A stretch of DNA of 64,000 bases, taken from the NCBI RefSeq assembly GCF_963511525.1, contig NZ_CAUPIY010000009.1, positions 30,353 through 94,352 on the forward strand. Reading direction: 5' to 3'. This DNA comes from Mobiluncus sp963511525. GTDB taxonomy: Bacteria; Actinomycetota; Actinomycetes; Actinomycetales; Actinomycetaceae. Every line of letters starts with the position of its first letter. The first letter of the stretch is position 1. The notes below the pieces were generated by a model, which was not told where the DNA came from, did not search any database, and was given only the letters and a program-made list of their open reading frames with translations. Shown here one piece after another: positions 25,537-33,519 of the stretch. The position numbers and the translations under genes are program-made.

Positions 25537-27168
25537 ATGAAACCGAAGACCCCAAACATGGATGTAAAGGCGAACGAGGATTCGCAAATCGGCGCAGCGA
25601 TGCGTCCGATGGTGCATGGCCGCGTGCGTTTTGGGCGCTTTCTGGTCGGCGGAACTGCGCTGGTGGCGATGGTTGCTGTCGCCATGTTGGCTGGTAGCCC
25701 CGATTTGAGTCGTTCCCCCGTCTTGGGTCAGCCTCAACAGACCACGAACGCCGAAGCCGGAAACTCCTCTGTAGCCGAGCCTTTGGCTCCTGGTGCGCCC
25801 ACGCAGCCGAATCGTATTGGTGGTGGCGGTCCCACCGCGACCGCGATTGCGATTGCCCGCACGGCTTTCCCCGGCGGTGCCTCAGAAGTTTATGTGGCGC
25901 GTAACGATAATCCGGTTGACGCGCTGGCGGCCTCCGTCCTACCCAACGGCCCGATTTTGCTGGTTCCGTCTTCGGGTAATGTCCCGGCCGATGTCTTTAA
26001 CGAAATTAAGCGTTTGCACCCCTCCAAGGTTGTAGTTCTTGGCGGAGAAGGTGCAATTAGTGCCGATGTGGCCGGTCAGCTCAGCACCTACACCGGAGTC
26101 GCCAACGTGACCCGTCTGGCTGGTGCTAACCGCGTGGCTACCGCGGCCGCCATCGCCAAGTATGCTTACCCCAACGGCAACGCCAAGGTTTACGTCGCCG
26201 ACGCGATTGGTTCTAATGGTTTAGGCTCCCCAGACGCGGCTGCGGCGGGTGTGTTGCGTGACGGCCCGATTATCACCGTCAGCGGTAATGGTGCCGATAT
26301 TGCCACCGCTGCCAGCACGGTGAAGGCTCTGGGTGCTTCTCAGGTCGTAGCTTTGGGTGGCGAAGGCGTGGTTCCCAGTTCTCGGCTCAGCCAGGTGGCA
26401 GGTGGGGCTGCGACCGGTCGTATTGCCGGAGCGGATCGTTACCTGACCGCTCAGGCTATCAACCGGACAGTGTTCCCCAACGCCAGCCACGTTTACTTGG
26501 CTTCCGGCTCTGACCTGGTTTACCCGCTGATTTCCGGCTCGTTGAGCGATGGCCCGGTGCTGCTGGTTCCCGCCAACCCTCAGGGCAACACTCGTAGCCT
26601 GGTGACAGCTTTCGGTAACCCGGCGGTGACCGCCATCGGGGACGCCAGCACGGTACCGGATAGCGTGTTGAACGTAGCTGCTGGTTTATCCCAGCCCACT
26701 CAGGCTAAGACTCCCTCTTCCGCTCCAGTTGCCGGTGTGTCCCAGGTTTACACCAAGTACTCGATGCAGCCCTCCCCGGCTGACCAGGCTCGTGAAGAAG
26801 CGGTGTTCAACGCCATCAACGCGGCGCGCAACAGTGCGGGTATTCCGTCCTTGACGCGTGACCCGGTGATGGATGACGCGGCTCGCGCCTGGGCTCAGCA
26901 AGTCGCCCGCACGGATGTGTTTGTACACTCCAACGGCGCTTTGAAGTACGCGGATCTGTTCCCGGCGGGCTGGAAGTTCGCTGGCGAGAACATGGTGGGC
27001 TACTACAATGTTGACCCAGCCGCTTACGGTGCGGGCTCCACGAAGGCTTGGGTGGCCTCTCCCGGTCACTACCGCAACCTGATGGATCGGCGCTTCAACC
27101 GCACCGGCATTGGTACGGCCACCGGCCGCCAGTGGGTGTACACGGTTCAGAACTTCGGACAGTACTGA
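25537..27168 (+). CDS. Cell-wall-binding repeat (CWB2) protein with C-terminal CAP/SCP domain
   Basis: A 543-aa surface protein. A long basic/polar N-terminus leads into one hydrophobic signal or anchor segment (about 34-53). Three CWB2 repeats follow (about 93-185, 193-288 and 295-385), each with the LAGANRVATAAAIA-like start and GPILLV and VVVLGGEGA-like strands. Such triplets anchor proteins non-covalently to anionic wall polymers. The C-terminal CAP domain (about 417-540) has NAARNSAGIPSL, HSNGALK, AGENMVGY, SPGHYRNLMD and YTVQNFG, the usual fold with the His and Glu of the CAP pocket. Its role at the surface may be adhesion, ligand binding or hydrolysis. It stands alone with its own terminator. 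Confidence 0.92.
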   Translation: MKPKTPNMDVKANEDSQIGAAMRPMVHGRVRFGRFLVGGTALVAMVAVAMLAGSPDLSRSPVLGQPQQTTNAEAGNSSVAEPLAPGAPTQPNRIGGGGPTATAIAIARTAFPGGASEVYVARNDNPVDALAASVLPNGPILLVPSSGNVPADVFNEIKRLHPSKVVVLGGEGAISADVAGQLSTYTGVANVTRLAGANRVATAAAIAKYAYPNGNAKVYVADAIGSNGLGSPDAAAAGVLRDGPIITVSGNGADIATAASTVKALGASQVVALGGEGVVPSSRLSQVAGGAATGRIAGADRYLTAQAINRTVFPNASHVYLASGSDLVYPLISGSLSDGPVLLVPANPQGNTRSLVTAFGNPAVTAIGDASTVPDSVLNVAAGLSQPTQAKTPSSAPVAGVSQVYTKYSMQPSPADQAREEAVFNAINAARNSAGIPSLTRDPVMDDAARAWAQQVARTDVFVHSNGALKYADLFPAGWKFAGENMVGYYNVDPAAYGAGSTKAWVASPGHYRNLMDRRFNRTGIGTATGRQWVYTVQNFGQY

Positions 27169-27202
27169 GTCTTTTAGGGAAAACTCCCTTTCATCTCCCT
27201 AG

Positions 27203-27245
27203 GTTTCGGTGTCAGGCTTTGCCTGGCACCGAAACTTATTTTTGG
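27203..27245 (+). terminator. Terminator of the CWB2-CAP gene
   Basis: A stem GTTTCGGTGTCAGGC (27203-27217) pairs with GCCTGGCACCGAAAC (27221-27235), one wobble pair, with a TTT loop. TTATTTTTGG follows. Confidence 0.88.
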
Positions 27246-27418
27246 ACCGCACCAGGGTGGGGCTTGCGGTGGCTAGGAACAGGCCGGCTCGCTCTGCCCC
27301 GCCATCGGGTAGTCGAGATTATTGATGAAGTCCACCTGTATCTCGGGGTTGGTGGTTGATATGGCCATAAAGGTCGATTTAGAACGTGGATTTGGTGTCG
27401 GTCAGGTAGCATAGGGCG

Positions 27419-28168
27419 ATGTCTGTTAAGGCCGGAAGCAACCAGAAAGTCCGTCGGGTACGCGATGAGGGCGTGTACTGGCTGGGTGACACTCCGGTGT
27501 ACCTGACGCGGAAAAACGTGCGGAACCTGCGGCTGCGCATTGATGTGCGCGGTGAGTTCCATCTCTCTATTCCGTGGCGAGCGCCGATGTCGCTGGCGCG
27601 GGACTTTCTGCACGAGCAGTCCGCCTGGATTGCCCGGCAGCAGGAGCGGTTTTCGCGGCGACAAGCGACGCAGCCTCAGCTGGTGGATGGCGAGACGGTA
27701 GCGTGGTGGGGCCAAGACATTCCCCTAAAAATCGTGGAAAACCCCCACCCCCGCGCTCGTGCCGTCGCGGAAGTGGGCGCCGGGGCGATTGTGTTGAACG
27801 TGCCGGTGGGAGCCCCGCTGGAAAAACGCCAGCGCGCCTTGGACAAATTACGTAAAACGTCCCTGGAAATCCGGCTGGCTCCGGTCTTGGCGAAATGGGC
27901 GGCGGTCTTTGAGACGGAACCCGGAGCGGTGCGGATTAGACGCATGAAGTCGCGGTGGGGCTCATGCAATCCACGCACGCGGGCACTGACGTTCAACCTG
28001 GAACTCAGCGCGAAAGACCCGAAATACCTCGACTACGTGGTAGCGCACGAGTTCACGCACTATTTTCACCCCAACCACGGACCCGAATTTCATGCTTTGC
28101 TGTCTGCCAAGCTGCCCCAGGAACGCCAGCTGCACCGCGCTTTGAACCGGCGCAAACGTACTGCTTGA
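27419..28168 (+). CDS. YgjP/M48-related metal-dependent hydrolase (SprT-like, DUF45)
   Basis: A 249-aa protein of the YgjP family. The N-terminal half is an all-beta region typical of the family (RKNVRNLRLRIDVRGEFHLSIPW). The metalloprotease-type core has MKSRWGSCNPRTRALTFNLEL followed by the zinc motif HEFTHYFHPNHGPEF (HExxH with a third His), as in zinc peptidases of the M48/SprT type. The substrate is unknown; it should be cytoplasmic, since there is no signal peptide. The ATG at 27419 has only a weak AGGG nearby. It is convergent to the giant protease gene on the other strand. Confidence 0.85.
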   Translation: MSVKAGSNQKVRRVRDEGVYWLGDTPVYLTRKNVRNLRLRIDVRGEFHLSIPWRAPMSLARDFLHEQSAWIARQQERFSRRQATQPQLVDGETVAWWGQDIPLKIVENPHPRARAVAEVGAGAIVLNVPVGAPLEKRQRALDKLRKTSLEIRLAPVLAKWAAVFETEPGAVRIRRMKSRWGSCNPRTRALTFNLELSAKDPKYLDYVVAHEFTHYFHPNHGPEFHALLSAKLPQERQLHRALNRRKRTA

Positions 28169-28173
28169 AAAAC

Positions 28174-28233
28174 GTGACGACACCCGTGACCACACCTGTG
28201 ACGACACCCGTGACCACACTTGTGACGACACCC
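28174..28233. repeat. 12-bp tandem repeat, five units
   Basis: Five direct copies of a 12-mer close to GTGACSACACCY, alternating GTGACGACACCC with GTGACCACACCT/CTT, so the true period is 24 bp. It starts 6 bp after the stop codon of the YgjP-like gene and lies before a terminator hairpin. It is non-coding on the plus strand in the frame of the preceding gene. Confidence 0.9.
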
Positions 28234-28305
28234 GAAACAAAATCCCGGGTCACACCGCGGCCCAAAACCATAAGCAACCCCATAACCGGATCCAGTACGG
28301 AAAGC

Positions 28306-28337
28306 AAAGCCCCCGACGGGTTAGCGCCGGGGGCTTT
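28306..28337. terminator. Terminator hairpin between convergent genes
   Basis: AAAGCCCCCG (28306-28315) pairs perfectly with CGGGGGCTTT (28328-28337) around a 12-base loop. The T-run is weak on both strands. It probably serves both the YgjP-like gene and the giant protease gene. Confidence 0.7.
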
Positions 28338-28359
28338 CGCTATTTGAGAATCTCAGAGG

Positions 28360-31300
28360 TTACTTGGACAAAGTCCCTTTCACACTCTTGACAATCTTTA
28401 ACACCTGAGAGTTGGAGTCAAAGTAGGCCACGTTAGACAGGTTGCCGTCCTTGTCGAGGAAGAACAACACCGGCACGTAGTTGGGTCCCACCACGTTGAA
28501 CAGCGGGTAGCCGTTGAGGTGGAAATCGCTCTCCATGTCGGACAGACCCAAGCGGCTCAGGGTGTAGCGCACCGTGGAAGAATTCCCGGACAACATCACT
28601 TCGGCAAAGTTGAACCCTGACTTATTGATGTCGTGCAGCTGACGCCAGCTGGCTTGGCAGGCCGAGCAATCGGGACGTCCCAAAGCCACCACGGTCGGAC
28701 GCTTGCCGTCAGCCAGGTCGCTAACCTTGAGCGATTTGCCGTCCAGAGACTGAATCGTGTAATCGTTCAGATTCTTGGCGTAGGCGCGGCGCATCTTGTA
28801 AGCCAAGTCGCTGCCCGACAGGTGCGAGAACTCGCCGTTAGCGTCGCGCTGAGCATAGCTAAGCGTGGTGAGCTCACCGGTGTCGCCGCCGTTATCGCCC
28901 GGGTCATCAGGATCCACAGTCGGATCCGGAGTCGGCTTGTTTGGATCCGGAGTCGGCTTGGTGTAGTCGGGGTCAACCGGGTCGGTCTTGTCACTAAACG
29001 TACGCTCCACGAACGCCGGCAGGGACGCCGCGGTTTGGGAACCGCCAATGTTGACCAAGCGGCCGTTAGCGTCCAACAGCAGTGTGTTCGGCGTGGTCAG
29101 GAAGTCCGCCCGGGCGGCCCAGATGGTGTCCACCGCGTCATAGTAGATATGCGGACGCATGGCTTCGAGATTGTTTTCAGTGATGACCTTGTCAACCATG
29201 TTCACAGTCTCTTGCATATTTTCCGCCACGGAAGTCACAACTTCGATGAAGTTGTACTTGGCATGGTCGAGCTTGACCATTTCCTTCCAGGTGTTTACAC
29301 AAGCCCCGCAGCCCGGGTAGCCGAACATCAGCACGGTGGTCTTGTTCGGGTCCACCAGGGACTCCAGGGACTTCACCTGGCCGGAGGCGTCCTTGACCTG
29401 GTACTGCAAGAAGTTCTTGCCATAGTGATGGGTCAAGGATTCGTAAGCCACATCGGTGTGCTTCAGACCCTTGAAATCTCCACGCTTTTCACGCTGGTCA
29501 AAGGTCAGCCAGGCCAACCCGGAATTGGGCTGAACCTTACCGTCTTTGGTGACCCGGAACATGGCCAGACCATTGCCGTCAACAAAGTTGGCTTTCGTGG
29601 CCTTTACCGTCACTCTATACAGTCCCTTTGAGGCATTGAACGGCAACTTCACGTCCATGGTAGCTTCACCGCGGTTACTCACCGTCAAATCCTGGGAGGC
29701 AATAGCCTGACCCGCAGGATCTGTGACGATGACTTTGGCATTAGCCTTGCGGATATAGTTGCCGTCCAAGTCATTGACCAAGACGTTGACCTTGGCGGTG
29801 TCCCCAGCCCGGTAAGCCGGAGCATCGGTGGAGGCCACGATATCGAGAGACTTCACGTATTCGGGGAACACGGCATCGCGACCCTCGTTGAGCCACTTGG
29901 TCATACCGCCATTTACCCAGTAAATGTACTTGAAGCCCTTTTCCTTCATCAGTTTGGCGGTGGCCCCGCTGCGAACCTGAGTACGGCACAGCAGCAGGTA
30001 GGTCTTGTCCTTATCGAGGGTATCCAACCATTCCGACAGGCCATCGGCGTAGTAGTCGCGGTTCACGGCACCGTCGATGTGCGCTTCGAGGTATTCAGCC
30101 TTGGTGCGCATATCCAGCAACGCGAAGTCATCCTTGCCCAGACGCTCTCCAATCATAGTCGCGGCTTCATCGGTCTCAATCATCTTGTAGATCTTTTGTT
30201 TTCCATCGTTGGGATCGACCGGATCCGGCTGAGGATATTCGGAACCAAAGACAACTGAATAGTGACCCACGCCCCGGTAGTATCCGTTTGCGGCGATGGT
30301 GACTTCGACGTTGTAACGTCCTTCGCTCATATCCGAATTCGGCTGGATAGAAACCCAGGTCTGACCGTAATAGTTCGTGCTCTTCACCAGGTTAGCCTTG
30401 AAATCATTAGGACCGGTGACATTGATGTAGGCCGTCGCGTAAGGCAGAGCGTAGCCCCAGGCGTTGCGGGCCGTAATCGAAACCTGAGCCCGCTGACCGA
30501 AGTCGTACTGGGTCGAAGACGACTGGAAGTACACCATCGGGGTATAGGGGTTGATCTGGTTGACGATATCGAAAGACATCGTCGCCACGCCCCGGTTGAA
30601 ACCGGGTTGTTTCGTGGTGAAACGAGCCAGGTAGGTACCCGGTGCGGCGTTACGAGCCGTGGTGTAGCTGTAGGTCGTCGCCCCCTGGTAGTTCGTCTTA
30701 CCCTGGTCAGAGTGAATGACCTGACCTGAGGCATCAACGATGTCCACCTTTACCTCAGCGCCCGCCGCGTAACGGCGCGGCTGCCAGGTGCTGACATAGA
30801 AGTTGATGGTCCCTCCACGAGCTACCACAGAACGGTCTGCGGAAACTTTCGCTTTCAAGCTGGGGGCGGTGGGATCAACATCACCATCGTCAGGTTTCGG
30901 CTTGTTTTCATAAACGGTGTAGGTAAATGACTGGCGAGCCGACTCGTAGCCGTCTTTCGCGACAGCCACGGTGAGGGTGTATTTACCGGCCACCGTGTTG
31001 AGCGAGGCGGGCACTTTGAGGGTGGCCTTCCCGCTGCGATCGGTGGTGCCGCTCAAGCTCCGCGAAGTGCCCTGTGGATTGGTTACCGTCGCGTTCACGT
31101 TGGTGTTTTCCACCGGAATGTTCGCTTGATCCTTAACCGCCAGGTTAACGTTCAAACCGTTGTTCTTAGCGACTTGGGTAGCGCTCAACGTGGCGACCAG
31201 TTTCAGGGTACGAACCGTAGGCGCCGGTTCTGTGACGGTGACCTTCATCGAAGCGGAAATCCCTGAACCATCAGTCGCTTGTGCGGTGATGGTGGCACTG

Positions 31301-33015
31301 CCCTCAGCCACGGCGCTAACCTTACCGGAATCGTCAACCGTAGCAACCGAACTATTGCTAGAAGACCACTTCAACGTCTTGTTGGTGGCGTTTTCAGGAG
31401 TGACGGTGGCTTGTACCGTGTCGCTGGACCCGACCTGCAGTGACAGCTGAGAGGGGTTGAGCATAATGCCGTCGACACGGGTTTCATCTCCCGGCTTTGG
31501 TGCGGTACCGGCCGGAACGGTGATAGCTTTCAAGCTCACATTCGAATTGGCGCGGAACCGGGTCAAATCGCCCCAGGAGCTACCGTCGTAGGAAATGTAG
31601 GACTGGCCGGAGCGAGCCGTGGCGCGTGAGGAATAGCCCCACTGCGGCTGCTCAATCGGGATGGGGTAGTTGTATCCAGGAGTGGTCAGCTTCACGATAA
31701 TGGCGAAGTTGCTGCCCTTCGCAACGGTTTGCGGGTCGAGGTCGACCGTGTGGTAGCCCGCAAAGGTAAAGTTACCCGAAGCTACCTGGTGAGTGGTATC
31801 AAAACCTTTCGACGGCGTAAAGTTCGGGTCCACGTAGACTTCGTAGCTGGCGCCGTTGGAAGGCACGAAGAAACCGGCTTCCTTGACGTCCACGTTTTCC
31901 TTGGTGGAACCAAAGACGTTGGCGAACCAACCGGTCGAGCCCTGCCCGATGGTGCCGGTCATGCCCAGCGGATCGTAGTACCAGATGGTGCCGTTATCGG
32001 TCTTGGGCTTCAGGACGAAGGCAGCGTTATTGGTTTTGCCCATCACACCGTCGTAGTAGGAAACGTAGAAGTAACCGTGGTCGTTGCCCCAGTTCGCTCC
32101 CCAAGAGTTCTTAACAATCCAGGCGCCGTTCCCCGGCGGACGGTAATAGAAGTTTGAGGCGGAATAGTTATCGTCCCAGCCCATGATGGTTACAGCGTGG
32201 TTGGGTGTACCGTAGCCGCGGTCGTAATGACCCATGGTGCGGAAGTTCAGATAGTTCGTGCCGCCGTAGACCGTGGTGTACAGCGCTCCATAGTCCATAA
32301 TGGCGCGCTTCATGGTTTCGGTGTCTGCTCCCGAACGCATCGTCGGCAGGTAAAGCACCTCGTCGATGTCGAATAGCCGGCTCAGGTTGTCCGGAGAACG
32401 GAAGTAGTAAGGATTGTAGGGATCTTCCCGCTCGGCAACAGGCCCGCTCCAGCGCGCCAAGTAAGCCGCCGCGACCTGTTCGGTGCCGCCGTCGTTGGGG
32501 CCCCAGTCAAAGCCGTGGGTGTTGCGCATATTGGCTTCCGAGTAGTCCGGGTTCGAGTCGAGCCCTTTAGACAGTGCAATTGATTCTTCGGAGCCATTCG
32601 CGGCGAAAGACCAGCAAGAGCCGTTAGGTCCCTGGTCGCGCACGGGGGTAGAGCGGTTCAGTTCGCGCAGGTCATAACGGGACGGCAGCTCTGCCGGGGC
32701 ACTAGCACGCATCGGTGCGCGCGCCCCGCCCAACAAGTTGTAGTTGGTGTTGATTTTAACGGGGTCTTGACGCTGACCATTTTCACGGCTGCCGGAAGCC
32801 TTAGGGAATCTGGAGTAGCTGCGGGTGCGGCTCCGGTCATGGGAAAAGCTGGGGTTCAGCGGAGCTTCGTTTACAGTCAGGTCCGCGTTAAGACTGGGAT
32901 TCAGTGCAGTGTTTGAATCAGTTGCTGCCACGGAGGGCACTGAGGCACTGAAAGACAATCCCGTAATGGTTAGTAGGGAGACAAGTCCCACTTTTATCTT
33001 TGATAATTTCATCAT
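28360..33015 (-). CDS. Giant secreted papain-like (C1A) protease fused to rhodanese and two thioredoxin-like domains
   Basis: A 1551-aa secreted protein from the ATG at 33015, which has AGGA before it. A Sec signal (about 1-31) and a disordered linker come first. The C1A protease (about 110-340) has the oxyanion Gln and Cys134 in QGPNGSCWSF, His273 in NHAVTIMGWDD and Asn303 in IVKNSWG. A lectin-like domain of the type found after bacterial C1 peptidases follows (about 375-500), then a Big_2 domain (about 512-592) and several Ig/MG-like beta domains to about 925. A rhodanese domain (about 940-1050) has active Cys1010 in LCRTQVRSG. Then come another beta domain and two TlpA/thioredoxin-like domains with CGAC (Cys1236/1239) and CSAC (Cys1450/1453), joined by an Asp/Pro repeat linker. 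No LPXTG anchor is present. Confidence 0.93.
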   Translation of the reverse strand: MMKLSKIKVGLVSLLTITGLSFSASVPSVAATDSNTALNPSLNADLTVNEAPLNPSFSHDRSRTRSYSRFPKASGSRENGQRQDPVKINTNYNLLGGARAPMRASAPAELPSRYDLRELNRSTPVRDQGPNGSCWSFAANGSEESIALSKGLDSNPDYSEANMRNTHGFDWGPNDGGTEQVAAAYLARWSGPVAEREDPYNPYYFRSPDNLSRLFDIDEVLYLPTMRSGADTETMKRAIMDYGALYTTVYGGTNYLNFRTMGHYDRGYGTPNHAVTIMGWDDNYSASNFYYRPPGNGAWIVKNSWGANWGNDHGYFYVSYYDGVMGKTNNAAFVLKPKTDNGTIWYYDPLGMTGTIGQGSTGWFANVFGSTKENVDVKEAGFFVPSNGASYEVYVDPNFTPSKGFDTTHQVASGNFTFAGYHTVDLDPQTVAKGSNFAIIVKLTTPGYNYPIPIEQPQWGYSSRATARSGQSYISYDGSSWGDLTRFRANSNVSLKAITVPAGTAPKPGDETRVDGIMLNPSQLSLQVGSSDTVQATVTPENATNKTLKWSSSNSSVATVDDSGKVSAVAEGSATITAQATDGSGISASMKVTVTEPAPTVRTLKLVATLSATQVAKNNGLNVNLAVKDQANIPVENTNVNATVTNPQGTSRSLSGTTDRSGKATLKVPASLNTVAGKYTLTVAVAKDGYESARQSFTYTVYENKPKPDDGDVDPTAPSLKAKVSADRSVVARGGTINFYVSTWQPRRYAAGAEVKVDIVDASGQVIHSDQGKTNYQGATTYSYTTARNAAPGTYLARFTTKQPGFNRGVATMSFDIVNQINPYTPMVYFQSSSTQYDFGQRAQVSITARNAWGYALPYATAYINVTGPNDFKANLVKSTNYYGQTWVSIQPNSDMSEGRYNVEVTIAANGYYRGVGHYSVVFGSEYPQPDPVDPNDGKQKIYKMIETDEAATMIGERLGKDDFALLDMRTKAEYLEAHIDGAVNRDYYADGLSEWLDTLDKDKTYLLLCRTQVRSGATAKLMKEKGFKYIYWVNGGMTKWLNEGRDAVFPEYVKSLDIVASTDAPAYRAGDTAKVNVLVNDLDGNYIRKANAKVIVTDPAGQAIASQDLTVSNRGEATMDVKLPFNASKGLYRVTVKATKANFVDGNGLAMFRVTKDGKVQPNSGLAWLTFDQREKRGDFKGLKHTDVAYESLTHHYGKNFLQYQVKDASGQVKSLESLVDPNKTTVLMFGYPGCGACVNTWKEMVKLDHAKYNFIEVVTSVAENMQETVNMVDKVITENNLEAMRPHIYYDAVDTIWAARADFLTTPNTLLLDANGRLVNIGGSQTAASLPAFVERTFSDKTDPVDPDYTKPTPDPNKPTPDPTVDPDDPGDNGGDTGELTTLSYAQRDANGEFSHLSGSDLAYKMRRAYAKNLNDYTIQSLDGKSLKVSDLADGKRPTVVALGRPDCSACQASWRQLHDINKSGFNFAEVMLSGNSSTVRYTLSRLGLSDMESDFHLNGYPLFNVVGPNYVPVLFFLDKDGNLSNVAYFDSNSQVLKIVKSVKGTLSK

Positions 33016-33519
33016 GTGTTTCCTAGAGCTATAGGTTCTCGGAGCCAAGGTTGTTGGCATGACTCCCGGTTTCTATCAGGAACAAAAACCGCTAACTGAT
33101 AATTTAGTGAATAAATGCTTAAAAAACAAAGAATCATTCAGGGTGGGATTTCCTGATTCAAAAAAAGCGATAAAAGCCCAGGTTGGAGCCGTGATTTTAC
33201 AAATCCCTAAAATAGTGCCAATTTTGTTAGGTTTTGTGTTCAAATATGACACCTAATGAATACTAATTTGATTATGGATTTGTTCATGTTCACCATGTGA
33301 CCGGAAAAGTACGGTGCCGCTGGCCTGATTCCCAGCAAACTCTCATACATTACTCAATGAAAAAATAGGTTACGTTTTACTTTTGTCCGCTACGTCTCAA
33401 TTGTGTGGTCATTTGCACACCGAGACGACCCGAGGAACCCTGGCGCGCGACAAGACTAAACCCCTGCGGACTGTGCCAGGCAGCACCGCAGGGGTCGAAT
33501 CTAAGGAAAGAAAATCGGG
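33016..33519. other. Gene-free, AT-rich region upstream of the giant protease gene
   Basis: About 500 bp. The part next to the protease gene (33016-33350) is AT-rich and should contain its promoter. A hairpin at 33461-33494 (CCCCTGCGG pairing with CCGCAGGGG) is suited to terminate the ferrochelatase-HemQ transcript coming from the right. I could not confirm a gene here. Confidence 0.45.

Noticed and set aside
27273..27368. A 31-codon minus-strand frame starting MAISTTNPEIQVDFI
   Set aside because: No ribosome binding site, a chance-length frame between a terminator and the YgjP-like gene, and no partner gene.
33059..33256. A 65-codon plus-strand frame upstream of the giant protease gene
   Set aside because: It lies in the AT-rich promoter region of the divergent gene. 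It has a weak AAGG upstream but no recognisable domain or partner.
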